Of a stretch of 28,958 nucleotides of DNA, positions 7,054 through 15,013 are shown in pieces; within the stretch, counting starts at the first letter, position 1; each line of letters starts with the position of its first letter. The stretch is taken from NCBI GenBank assembly GCA_964590945.1, contig CAZPXF010000020.1, positions 1-28,958 on the forward strand, written 5' to 3'. Source of the DNA: CAZPXF01 sp964590945 (lineage in GTDB: Bacteria > Bacillota > Clostridia > Lachnospirales > Lachnospiraceae). Under the pieces are notes generated by a model. That model saw only the letters and a list, made by a program, of their open reading frames with translations, was not told where the DNA came from and made no database searches. Position numbers and translations under genes: made by a program.

Positions 7054-8583
7054 ATGATGCAGGAAAACTGGAAAGCAGAGCTGCCGGAGTTTAAAGAGAA
7101 GACGGAGGCGTTTTATGCAGGTGAGATGAAGATGCCGGCGTACAAAGGATTTTCCGGAAAGTATGGAAGCTATGCGCAGAAGGGCGGCAAGGCGAGTATG
7201 CTGCGTCTCCGCATGGCGGGCGGACGGCTTACGAAAGAGAGGCTGAGATTTGTTGCCGGTAGTGTGGAAAAGCATAATATAGATAAGGTACATCTGACGA
7301 CCTGTCAGACCATTCAGCTTCATAATCTTCAGAAGGAAGCGGTTTATGATATCATGGCGGAGGCTCTGGATAATGATATTATCACCATGGGCGGAGGCGG
7401 AGATTTCCCGCGTAATGTGATGGTATCGCCTCTATCCGGGGTGGAGCAGAGAGAATATTTCAATGTGATGCCTTATGCGGAGGCAGCAGGAGAATATCTG
7501 CTCGGTTTTATCAATGCAGAGAAAATGCCGAGAAAATTAAAGGTATGCTTCTCCAACAGTCCGGAGAATGTTCCGCACGCCACGTTCCGTGATCTTGGCT
7601 TCGTTGCCCGCAAAGATGGGAAATTCGATGTGTACAGTGCAGGCGGCCTTGGCAACAATCCGAGGTTCGGCCTTTTGGTTGCAGAGGCAGTGGATCCGGA
7701 GAAGGTTCTCTACTATATCTGTGCGATGCGCGATACCTTTATCACTTATGGAAATTATGAAAATCGCGGAAAAGCGAGAACACGCTATATGCAGGAGAAG
7801 CTCGGAGAGGAAGGGTATGTCAAGGCTTATCAGGAGAAGCTTGCGGCAGTTTTTGCATCCGGAAAGAATCTGGATCTGGATATCGCTCCGGCAGAGATTA
7901 CGAAGACCGGGGATGGCTCTGTGGCAGAGGGCAGGCGTGTGATCCTGCAGAAGCAGGACGGTTTATACGCGGTTGAGTATCATCCGATCGGCGGCTGCCC
8001 GGCGCCGGAGAAATTCCGGGAGCTCTATGAGGTGATCAGGGATATGGATGATGTGGAGATCCGCCTTGCACCGTATGAGACGATGTATGTGATCAACCTG
8101 ACCGGGGACGAGGCGCAGAAGGTTCTCGCAGCGACGGAGGATGGAGCAAGGACGTTATTTGAGACATCCGTTTCCTGTATCGGGGCGACGATCTGTCAGG
8201 TCGGCCTTCGGGACTCCCAGGGACTGCTTGCCAGGGTGATCGAGGCGGCAAGGGAGGCCAAAATACCGGATGGCGCGCTGCCGCAGATCCATATTTCCGG
8301 TTGTATGTCCTCCTGCGGAACTCATCAGACAGGCGCGATCGGCTTCCATGGAGCGGCGAAGATGATTGACAAGGTTGCACATTCTGCATTCAAGGTTCAT
8401 CTCTGCGGGTGTGACCGTCAGGGCAATGAAAAAATGGGAGATGAGATCGGCGTGATGCTTGAGACAGATATCCCGGCATTTCTTGTAGAAGTTGGAAGGA
8501 CCGTGGAGGCATCCGGCACGACCTACGATGAATGGGTGAAGGATGGTGCAGAGCTTCGGGCGATCGCAGAGAAGTATATTTAG
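7054..8583 (+). CDS. Ferredoxin-type siroheme sulfite/nitrite reductase
   Basis: This 509-residue enzyme makes the six-electron reduction of sulfite to sulfide or nitrite to ammonia, with siroheme coupled to a 4Fe-4S cluster. The cluster ligands have the classical pattern C-x5-C (Cys375, Cys381) and C-x3-C (Cys417, Cys421), in CIGATIC and GCMSSCG. Two ferredoxin-like half domains are recognisable, for example LTTCQTIQLHNL near residues 81-92. AGGAGG (7039-7044) precedes ATG 7054; ATG 7057 is also possible. It leads an operon that supplies siroheme: precorrin-2 dehydrogenase, HemB and HemC-CobA-HemD. I cannot tell sulfite from nitrite as substrate from sequence alone. No flavoprotein subunit is adjacent, so ferredoxin is the likely donor. 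Confidence 0.88.
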   Translation: MMQENWKAELPEFKEKTEAFYAGEMKMPAYKGFSGKYGSYAQKGGKASMLRLRMAGGRLTKERLRFVAGSVEKHNIDKVHLTTCQTIQLHNLQKEAVYDIMAEALDNDIITMGGGGDFPRNVMVSPLSGVEQREYFNVMPYAEAAGEYLLGFINAEKMPRKLKVCFSNSPENVPHATFRDLGFVARKDGKFDVYSAGGLGNNPRFGLLVAEAVDPEKVLYYICAMRDTFITYGNYENRGKARTRYMQEKLGEEGYVKAYQEKLAAVFASGKNLDLDIAPAEITKTGDGSVAEGRRVILQKQDGLYAVEYHPIGGCPAPEKFRELYEVIRDMDDVEIRLAPYETMYVINLTGDEAQKVLAATEDGARTLFETSVSCIGATICQVGLRDSQGLLARVIEAAREAKIPDGALPQIHISGCMSSCGTHQTGAIGFHGAAKMIDKVAHSAFKVHLCGCDRQGNEKMGDEIGVMLETDIPAFLVEVGRTVEASGTTYDEWVKDGAELRAIAEKYI

Positions 8584-8592
8584 GAGAACGCA

Positions 8593-9204
8593 ATGTCATA
8601 TTTTCCGATGTTTATAGAACTCTCCGGCAGGAAATGTCTCGTGATCGGGGGCGGCCGGGTTGCATACCGGAAAGTAAAAGTGTTAAAAGACTTCGGCGCA
8701 GAGGTTACGGTTACTGCGCCGGAGATTCTTTGTGCGATCAGGGAGATTCCGGGAACAAAGATCATAGAACAGGACTGGAAATGTATTTTCAATACGGAAA
8801 AATGGGCGCTCGTCGTTGCAGCGACGGATGACCGGGAGGTCAACCATGCAATCAGCGAAGCCTGCCATATCAGAAAGATTCCGGTAAATGCAGTAGATCA
8901 GGAAGAGGATTGCAGCTTTATCTTTCCCTCTTATATAAAAAAAGGAGAAGTCACAGGGGCATTTACAAGCGGTGGCTTAAGTCCGGTCATCACGCAGTAT
9001 CTGAAAAAACAGACGGAAAGCTGTCTGACTGATCTTATCGGGGAGATGGCGAAGTATCTCGGCAGCATCCGGGAAGAGGTCAAAAGGAAGATCGCCCCTG
9101 GAAACAGGAAGGCGCTGTACAGGGAGCTTTTGAACCTTGCGCTGGAAAAAGAGCGGATTCCGACGGATAAGGAAAAGTCGGAGATCTTTACATTTTATAA
9201 ATAG
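8593..9204 (+). CDS. Precorrin-2 dehydrogenase (siroheme synthase N-terminal type)
   Basis: This 203-residue NAD-dependent enzyme oxidises precorrin-2 to sirohydrochlorin. The Rossmann motif IGGGRVAYRKV begins near residue 18, followed by AATDDREVN. The acidic segment VNAVDQEEDCSFIFPS contains Asp102, which probably corresponds to the catalytic Asp of SirC and Met8p. The length matches SirC-type proteins (about 200 residues) that only dehydrogenate, rather than the longer bifunctional Met8p. A separate ferrochelatase may therefore be needed, and none is encoded in the window. The gene starts 9 bases after the reductase stop, so the two are co-transcribed. It precedes hemB by 24 bases. Confidence 0.9.
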   Translation: MSYFPMFIELSGRKCLVIGGGRVAYRKVKVLKDFGAEVTVTAPEILCAIREIPGTKIIEQDWKCIFNTEKWALVVAATDDREVNHAISEACHIRKIPVNAVDQEEDCSFIFPSYIKKGEVTGAFTSGGLSPVITQYLKKQTESCLTDLIGEMAKYLGSIREEVKRKIAPGNRKALYRELLNLALEKERIPTDKEKSEIFTFYK

Positions 9205-9228
9205 AACAAAAAGGAAAAATAATACAGC

Positions 9229-10209
9229 ATGGAAAGAACAAGAAGACTTAGAAAAACAGAAACAATTCGTAAAATGGTTCGCGAGGAGCATGTGAGGGTG
9301 GATGAGCTGATCTATCCTGTATTTGTGATGGAGGGGGAAGATCTCTGTGAGCCGGTGGAATCGATGCCGGGAATCTGCCAGTATTCGCTGGATCGTCTGC
9401 ATGAGGAGCTTGACCGTGTGACAGCGGCGGGGATTCCGGCAATCCTGATTTTCGGTATTCCGGCCAAAAAGGATGAGATGGGAAGCCAGGCATACTGTGC
9501 GCATGGAGTCGTTCAGGAAGCGATCCGGTATATCAAAAAGGAATATAAGAAGCTTGTGGTCATCGCGGACGTTTGTCTTTGCGAATATACCTCCCATGGA
9601 CATTGCGGAATCATAAAGGACGGGGAGATCTTAAATGATCTGACGCTTCCTCTTCTTGCAAAATCAGCAGTCAGCTATGCGCAGGCAGGGGCGGATATGG
9701 TGGCGCCGAGCGCGATGATGGATAAGTCCGTAGAAGTGATCCGTGAAGCTCTGGATGAGAATGGCTTTTATGATACGGCGATCATTTCCTATGCGGCGAA
9801 ATATGCATCTTCATATTACGGGCCGTTCCGGGATGCCGCCCATTCTGCACCGCAGTTTGGAGACCGGAAGACTTACCAGATGGATCCGGCGAATGGTCAG
9901 GAGGCGCTCCGTGAGGTCGAGCAGGATATACTTGAGGGAGCGGATATGATCATCTCTAAGCCCGCGATGGCATATATGGATATTATTAAGGAGACTTCGC
10001 AGCAGTTTAATATCCCGATCATCGCTTACAATGTCAGCGGCGAATATGCAATGGTAAAGGCGGCTGCGGCAAATGGATGGATCGACGAGAGACGGATCGT
10101 TATGGAGAATCTGACCGGAATGAAACGGGCAGGCGCGAAGATGATCATTACATATCATGCGCTGGATGCGGCAAAATGGATCAGAGAAGAGGACGGCTAT
10201 GCATTATAA
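9229..10209 (+). CDS. hemB: Porphobilinogen synthase (5-aminolevulinate dehydratase)
   Basis: HemB condenses two 5-aminolevulinate molecules to porphobilinogen, the first common tetrapyrrole step after ALA. The 326-residue length is normal. The zinc-binding cysteines of the Zn-dependent class are present (Cys116, Cys118 and Cys126 in DVCLCEYTSHGHC). The two Schiff-base lysines are Lys191 in SYAAKYASSYYG and Lys244 in IISKPAMAYMD. The ribosome binding site is weak (AAGGAAAAA). The last 11 bases overlap the start of the next gene, indicating translational coupling. The hemA and hemL genes expected for ALA supply are not in this window. Confidence 0.96.
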   Translation: MERTRRLRKTETIRKMVREEHVRVDELIYPVFVMEGEDLCEPVESMPGICQYSLDRLHEELDRVTAAGIPAILIFGIPAKKDEMGSQAYCAHGVVQEAIRYIKKEYKKLVVIADVCLCEYTSHGHCGIIKDGEILNDLTLPLLAKSAVSYAQAGADMVAPSAMMDKSVEVIREALDENGFYDTAIISYAAKYASSYYGPFRDAAHSAPQFGDRKTYQMDPANGQEALREVEQDILEGADMIISKPAMAYMDIIKETSQQFNIPIIAYNVSGEYAMVKAAAANGWIDERRIVMENLTGMKRAGAKMIITYHALDAAKWIREEDGYAL

Positions 10210-12604
10210 AATAGGTTCCAGAGGCTCAAAGCTGGCATTGAGACAGACAGAATATGTCTGCGATAAATTAAGAGAAAAATATCCGGAGCACACATTTGAG
10301 ATCGTGATCGTTAAGACGGAAGGGGACCGGGTGCAGAACCGCCCGTTGGATCAGATCGGCGGCAAGGGTCTTTTTGTAAAAGAGATCGAAGAAAGGATTC
10401 TGTCCGGTGAGCTTCAGATGGGCGTACACAGTATGAAGGATATGCCGACGGAGACGACGCCCGGACTTATCTTTACAAAGGCATGGGCGAGGGAGGATGC
10501 CAGGGATGTTCTGATCCTGCGGGAAAAGGGGCGGCTTTGCGAGCTGCCGAAGGGAGCGGTCATAGGAACCGGGAGTAAGAGGCGCGCATATCAGCTCAGG
10601 AGGCTGCGCCCGGATATTCAGGTTACAGATATCCGGGGAAATGTGGAGACACGGCTTCGGAAGATGGAAGAACAGAAGCTGGACGGCCTGGTACTTGCAG
10701 CAGCGGGACTTCGGCGTCTCGGCATGGAAGAGCGGATCACGGAGTATCTGGAGGAGATGATCCCGGCTCCTGCGCAGGGCGTGCTTGCGATCGAGGTGTG
10801 TGAAGACCGGAAAGAACTGATCCGGATGCTGAATGCATTTGCCGATGAGCGTACGCAGATAGAGGTACAGGCGGAACGCGCCTTTTTGCGGCGTATGGGC
10901 GGAGGGTGCCATATGCCGGTCGGCGCGCGGTGTACGGCGGCAGCGGGCGGTGCGCTTCTGCATATGGATGTGATGTTTGGAAATGAAGCGGGGACGAGGA
11001 TCGCTTATGCTTCGGTTAAGGGAACAGATCCGGAGCAGCTTGCTTATGAAGCGGAGCGTGAGATACGCGGACAGATCGCAGGATTGGTTTCCCTTGTGGG
11101 CGCCGGGCCGGGAGATCCGGGACTGATCACGGTAAAAGGGATCCGGACTGTCCAGAAGGCGGATTGCATTATTTACGACAGGCTTGCTGCACCGGAGCTT
11201 TTGAACGATGTGAAACCGGGATGCGAGCTTATCTATGCAGGGAAAGAGAACCATCATCATACGCTGAAACAGGATGAGATCAACAGCCTTTTGGCAGAGA
11301 AGGCGATGGAGTATGAGCACGTTGTCCGTTTGAAGGGCGGCGATGTATTTGTATTCGGGCGCGGCGGCGAAGAGGCTCTGTATCTGAAGGAGCGGGGGAT
11401 CTCATTTGAAATCATACCGGGTATCAGCTCCTGCATTGCAGGCCCTGCGGCGGCGGGAATTCCGGTGACGGACCGGGGGTGTGCCTCCGGTTTTCATGTT
11501 GTAACGGCGCATAGTCGGCGCGATGAGCTTGCAAAGATAGATTTTGAGGCGATGGCAAGATCAGACGATACCAGTATTTTCCTTATGGGATTATCCAGAC
11601 TTGGGGAGATCGCAGAGAGACTTATAGAGGCGGGAATGCCCAGGGAGACAGAGGCCGCCGTTATCTCGCATGCGACAACCTTGCAGCAGCGGACGTGCGT
11701 CGGCAGCCTGGAAAATATAGCGGAGGACGTGCGGAGCGCAGGACTTAGCTCTCCGGCGCTCATTGTTGTGGGGAAGGTTGTTTCCCTGCGGGAAAAGCTG
11801 GGCGCGCAGACGGAAGAGCTGCGGGACTCCCGCGGTTCGGATGCACCCTTATGTTCCGTAGAAAAAGGCGGAAATGATAAGTGCAAAAGCTGCGAGGTCA
11901 TTGTTCCGAAGATTGGTTGCGATACCCTTGCGCTTACAAAGCTGCTTCGCAAAAAGGGAGTTGAGGTGAGGGAGATTCAGGTCGGCGAGATCAGGCTGCG
12001 GGATATCGAAATACAAAAGGATGACCTGCGGGAGGTGACATGGCTGATCTTTACGAGCCGGAATGGAATCGCCGGATTCTTTGGCAGTCTGTTTTCCTCG
12101 GGAATGGATGCAAGAGATCTGTCAGGCGTCCGCATTGCGGCGGTTGGAAAGAAAAGCGCGGACTGTCTCCTTGCGTATGGCGTGCGCGCAGATTTTCTTC
12201 CGGAGCATACAGATGAAGAGAGCCTGATCGATGGATTAAAAGGGAAGCTTCGGCCGGAAGATGTGATCTGGCATCCGACCGGAGATACGGGAAGTGGAAG
12301 AATACAAAGCGCTTTGGAAAATATCTGTGAATGCTGGTCGATCTGCGTCTATGAAAATGTTGCAACAGGAGCGAAACCTGTGGATGCGGACGAGGAAGCC
12401 GGGGTATTTTTTACATGCGCATCCTCAGCGGAGCGTTTTATCGGCCTGCTGAAACCGGAAATTACAGAGAGGTGGAAGGAAAAAGGCACTGCATATTCCA
12501 TCGGGCCAAAGACGAGCGCAAAGCTTAAGGAGCTTGGAGTACGGACGATACGGGAGGCAAAAGAGGCTTCCTATCGTGCATTAGCGGAAAAATATGCTGA
12601 ATAA
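10199..12604 (+). CDS. Trifunctional HemC-CobA-HemD fusion: porphobilinogen deaminase, uroporphyrinogen-III methyltransferase, uroporphyrinogen-III synthase
   Basis: One uninterrupted 801-residue chain holds three sequential tetrapyrrole enzymes. Residues 1-293 are HemC: IGSRGSKLALRQ at the start, catalytic Asp81 in HSMKDMP, and dipyrromethane-cofactor Cys237 in GGGCHMP. Residues about 297-534 are SUMT (CobA): VGAGPGDPGLITVKG, VVRLKGGDVFVFGRGGEE, and IPGISS...GIPVTDRG. A linker of about 25 residues leads to HemD at about 560-795, recognisable from VTWLIFTSRNGI and a weakly conserved two-lobed fold. Together they turn porphobilinogen into precorrin-2, which the dehydrogenase encoded two genes upstream would use. 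ATG 10199 overlaps hemB by 11 bases. CobA-HemD fusions are familiar in Clostridia; inclusion of HemC is much less usual. No internal ribosome binding site suggests separate products. Confidence 0.93.
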   Translation: MHYKIGSRGSKLALRQTEYVCDKLREKYPEHTFEIVIVKTEGDRVQNRPLDQIGGKGLFVKEIEERILSGELQMGVHSMKDMPTETTPGLIFTKAWAREDARDVLILREKGRLCELPKGAVIGTGSKRRAYQLRRLRPDIQVTDIRGNVETRLRKMEEQKLDGLVLAAAGLRRLGMEERITEYLEEMIPAPAQGVLAIEVCEDRKELIRMLNAFADERTQIEVQAERAFLRRMGGGCHMPVGARCTAAAGGALLHMDVMFGNEAGTRIAYASVKGTDPEQLAYEAEREIRGQIAGLVSLVGAGPGDPGLITVKGIRTVQKADCIIYDRLAAPELLNDVKPGCELIYAGKENHHHTLKQDEINSLLAEKAMEYEHVVRLKGGDVFVFGRGGEEALYLKERGISFEIIPGISSCIAGPAAAGIPVTDRGCASGFHVVTAHSRRDELAKIDFEAMARSDDTSIFLMGLSRLGEIAERLIEAGMPRETEAAVISHATTLQQRTCVGSLENIAEDVRSAGLSSPALIVVGKVVSLREKLGAQTEELRDSRGSDAPLCSVEKGGNDKCKSCEVIVPKIGCDTLALTKLLRKKGVEVREIQVGEIRLRDIEIQKDDLREVTWLIFTSRNGIAGFFGSLFSSGMDARDLSGVRIAAVGKKSADCLLAYGVRADFLPEHTDEESLIDGLKGKLRPEDVIWHPTGDTGSGRIQSALENICECWSICVYENVATGAKPVDADEEAGVFFTCASSAERFIGLLKPEITERWKEKGTAYSIGPKTSAKLKELGVRTIREAKEASYRALAEKYAE

Positions 12605-12629
12605 TACACGGAAATTATACAAACAAAAG

Positions 12630-12658
12630 TGGACAGGCAGAAGGTTAAGTGCTAAAAT
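12630..12658 (+). promoter_or_regulatory. Promoter of the RpiB-family gene
   Basis: TGGACA at 12630-12635 and TAAAAT at 12653-12658 are spaced by 17 bases. They lie just after the siroheme operon, so the next gene can be expressed separately. Confidence 0.65.
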
Positions 12659-12693
12659 ATTTTTGAATAATTAATTTTTAGGAGGAGTTAAAT

Positions 12694-13140
12694 ATGAAAA
12701 TTGCAATTGGATGCGATCCTAATGCACAGGAAGCAAAGGAACAGCTGATTACATTTATCGAGTCTAAGGGGTTGGGCGAGATCGTTGATTTTGGAAGCGA
12801 AGATCCGATCTATGCTCACACAGCTACAAAGCTTGCAGAGGCAGTAGCAGCCAAAGAGTGCGACAGAGGAATCCTGATCTGCGGAACAGGAATCGGCGTT
12901 TCCATCGCAGCGAATAAGGTTCCGGGCGCTTATGCAGCGCTTATATCTGACATTTATTCCGCTAAGAGAGCGCGTCTCAGCAACGATGCCAACATCGCTT
13001 GTATGGGAGCTTTCACGATCGGTAATAAGCTTCGTGAGGAGCTTGCAGAAGCATTCCTGACATGCGAGTTCGTACCGGGATGCTCATCACAGCCAAAGGT
13101 TGACGCTTTCGTCGCTTACGAGAAAGAGCATACAAAATAA
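12694..13140 (+). CDS. RpiB/LacA/LacB-family sugar-phosphate isomerase, atypical active site
   Basis: This is a 148-residue member of the RpiB/LacAB aldose-ketose isomerase family, cytosolic and normally dimeric. The anion-hole and catalytic loop CGTGIG is intact, with Cys63 where E. coli RpiB has Cys66. Both histidines usual in ribose-5-phosphate isomerase B are missing: the N-terminal G-C-D-H becomes G-C-D-P (Pro9), and the R-x-H-N-D motif becomes R-L-S-N-D (Ser96). Ser in place of His at the second site is reminiscent of tetrulose-phosphate isomerases of this family, from memory. A ribose-5-phosphate role should not be assumed. AGGAGG precedes ATG 12694. It is monocistronic between a promoter and a hairpin terminator, and its codon use looks adapted to good expression. 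Confidence 0.85.
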   Translation: MKIAIGCDPNAQEAKEQLITFIESKGLGEIVDFGSEDPIYAHTATKLAEAVAAKECDRGILICGTGIGVSIAANKVPGAYAALISDIYSAKRARLSNDANIACMGAFTIGNKLREELAEAFLTCEFVPGCSSQPKVDAFVAYEKEHTK

Positions 13141-13198
13141 TGATCTGAGAGAAGATCTGTAGTTATCACAGATCAGATAGTTTGATTCAAATGTTTCG

Positions 13199-13232
13199 GG
13201 GCAGATGCAACCATCTGCCCTGTTCTATGTTA
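13199..13232 (+). terminator. Intrinsic terminator after the RpiB-family gene
   Basis: GGGCAGATG (13199-13207) pairs perfectly with CATCTGCCC (13212-13220) around CAAC. It is followed by the T-rich but interrupted stretch 13221-13231. The strong stem and position support termination. Confidence 0.65.
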
Positions 13233-13311
13233 ATTCAGATGTACAATGCGGACAGCGCGTAGCGTCGGCGGCAATTTCGCTCTTACAATAAGGACATTCT
13301 GGCGAAACCAT
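13225..13311 (-). pseudogene. Zinc-ribbon fragment resembling the C-terminus of MscL
   Basis: On the minus strand a 28-codon frame (ATG 13311 to TAG 13225) encodes two C-x2-C knuckles, CPYC and CPHC, with TRCPHCTSEL near the end. From memory this ending is characteristic of the zinc-ribbon tail that some Clostridia carry on the mechanosensitive channel MscL. The frame stays open upstream only to about 13365. No membrane segments and no ribosome binding site are present, so the body of the channel gene is missing. It is either a decayed gene remnant or, less likely, an independent micro-protein. It lies opposite the promoter region of the EamA transporter gene. Confidence 0.5.
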
Positions 13312-13337
13312 ATTACGTGCGATTTCAATTAATCTGA

Positions 13338-13366
13338 TAGAAAAATGAAAACTCTTATAGTATAAT
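13338..13366 (+). promoter_or_regulatory. Promoter of the EamA-trmO-recQ operon
   Basis: TAGAAA (13338-13343) and a perfect TATAAT (13361-13366) are spaced by 17 bases. The resulting leader is about 48 bases. Confidence 0.6.
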
Positions 13367-13419
13367 GTCTAAATGTGAAATGGAATCGACAGAGTTTATA
13401 TCAACTGGGAGTGAGAGTG

Positions 13420-14322
13420 ATGAAAAAGGGTCTGGTTCTTCTTCCTGTGGTTTCCGGAATTTTATGGGGAGCATCCGGGATATTTGTCCGTCAAGCAGGC
13501 GCAATGGGGATGACAACATATACGATCGTAGCGTCCAGAGTGATCGTGGCTGTAGCTATTATGGGAATCGGGATGGCGTTCTTTGACCGTTCGCTTCTGA
13601 AGATCAAGAGGAAAGACGCATGGGTATTTGCGGCGGGCGGTATCTTTGGGATGCTTGGTCTGAACCTTTTTTATAATATGGCGATCGAACGGCTGACCTT
13701 GTCGCTGGCTGCAGTTCTGATCAATCTGAACCCGGTGTTTGTGTTGATTCTGGCAGCAATATTTTTCCATGAGCGGATCACGGTCAGGAAAACAGGCTGT
13801 ATGCTTTTTGCGCTTGCAGGGTGCATACTGATAAGCGGGGTTATGGAGAGCAGCATCACGATAACAAGGACGGTAATAGCGGGGATCGTCCTTGGCGTAC
13901 TATCTGGTTTTTCTTACGCTCTTTACAGTATGATTTCAAGGATAGCGATCGACCGGGGATATCATCCTCTGACCGTGACATTTTACTGCATGGTGGTTCT
14001 TAGCGTTGTTCTTCTTCCAGCGACCAACTGGTCGATGTGGGGCAGCATTATTCGGGAGGCTCCTGTGCCGAATATCCTTTTTATGCTTGCGCATTCCATG
14101 TGTTCATCAGTGCTTCCGTATACATTGTATACGCTGTCCCTGAATTATCTGGAAATGGGGGTTGTGTCGATCCTGACTTTCGGAGAGCCTGTGGCTGCAA
14201 CGTTATTTGGGGCGCTCATATTTAAAGAAGAACCAACGTTACTGAGTATCATTGGACTTGTGGTTACGATTCTGGCGTTGATACTTCTTGGACGAAGTAA
14301 AGATGCTGTCAGCGGGAAATAA
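13420..14322 (+). CDS. EamA/DMT-family transporter
   Basis: This 300-residue integral membrane protein has the layout of drug/metabolite transporters: two repeats of an EamA domain and about ten hydrophobic helices. The first repeat starts with GILWGASGIFVRQAG, and the second covers roughly residues 155-295. Such proteins export or import small metabolites; the substrate cannot be read from sequence. ATG 13420 is preferred because GGGAG (13407-13411) lies 8 bases upstream; a GTG at 13375 would add 15 polar residues with no better site. It is the first gene of a three-gene unit with trmO (13 bases downstream) and recQ. Confidence 0.9.
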   Translation: MKKGLVLLPVVSGILWGASGIFVRQAGAMGMTTYTIVASRVIVAVAIMGIGMAFFDRSLLKIKRKDAWVFAAGGIFGMLGLNLFYNMAIERLTLSLAAVLINLNPVFVLILAAIFFHERITVRKTGCMLFALAGCILISGVMESSITITRTVIAGIVLGVLSGFSYALYSMISRIAIDRGYHPLTVTFYCMVVLSVVLLPATNWSMWGSIIREAPVPNILFMLAHSMCSSVLPYTLYTLSLNYLEMGVVSILTFGEPVAATLFGALIFKEEPTLLSIIGLVVTILALILLGRSKDAVSGK

Positions 14323-14335
14323 CAGGGTGAGGAAT

Positions 14336-15013
14336 ATGCAGATAGAAAAAATTGCTGTGATCCGTACGGATTTTGCAGAAAAATTCGGGATTCCGCGGCA
14401 GAGCGGACTGGTGGAGGAATTGGAGGCAAGGATTGTTTTCGAACCCGGATACCGCGACCGTTCGGCGTTCAAGGGACTGGAAGAATATTCCCATATCTGG
14501 CTGATATGGGGATTTTCAGAAGCAAGACGGGATGGCTGGTCGCCGACTGTGCGCCCGCCGCGGCTTGGCGGGGACGTGAGAATGGGCGTCTTTGCAACGC
14601 GGTCTCCATTTCGCCCGAATGCGCTGGGACTCTCCTGTGTCCGCATTGAGCGGATCGAATGGGATACAAAAGAAGGTCCGGCAATCATTGTACGCGGGGC
14701 GGATATGCTGGATCAAACTCCAATCTACGATATCAAGCCGTTTCTTCCGTATGCGGACAATCATCTGGATGCAAAAGGAGGATTTGCGGAGCAGTTTGCC
14801 GATTATGGCCTGGAGGTTACGATCCCGGAGAGATGGGAAAAGGAGATTCCAGGAGGGAAGCTTTCCGCCATCCGGGGCGTCCTTTCGCAGGATCCAAGAC
14901 CTTCCTATCAGAATGATCCGGAGAGGATATATGGAATGAAATTTGCCGGAATGAATATCCGGTTCCGCGTAAATGGAAATGAGTTGATGGTATGCGAGGT
15001 GCAGAAGCTTTGA
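14336..15013 (+). CDS. trmO: tRNA (N6-threonylcarbamoyladenosine-37) N6-methyltransferase, TrmO/TsaA family
   Basis: TrmO-family enzymes use S-adenosylmethionine to methylate t6A37 in tRNA reading ACY codons. The 225-residue protein shows the conserved block LEEYSHIWLIWGF and the core FATRSPFRPNALGLS, which are diagnostic for this beta-barrel methyltransferase family (formerly YaeB/VirR/UPF0066). ATG 14336 lies behind GGTGAGGA. An earlier start inside the EamA gene would lack a site. The stop overlaps the probable TTG start of recQ. The family is confident; the methylation activity follows from characterised homologues. Confidence 0.9.
   Translation: MQIEKIAVIRTDFAEKFGIPRQSGLVEELEARIVFEPGYRDRSAFKGLEEYSHIWLIWGFSEARRDGWSPTVRPPRLGGDVRMGVFATRSPFRPNALGLSCVRIERIEWDTKEGPAIIVRGADMLDQTPIYDIKPFLPYADNHLDAKGGFAEQFADYGLEVTIPERWEKEIPGGKLSAIRGVLSQDPRPSYQNDPERIYGMKFAGMNIRFRVNGNELMVCEVQKL

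Noticed and set aside
10268..11320. A 350-codon open frame on the minus strand
   Set aside because: It is antisense to the HemC part of the fusion, has an unnatural residue composition, no ribosome binding site and no recognisable motif.
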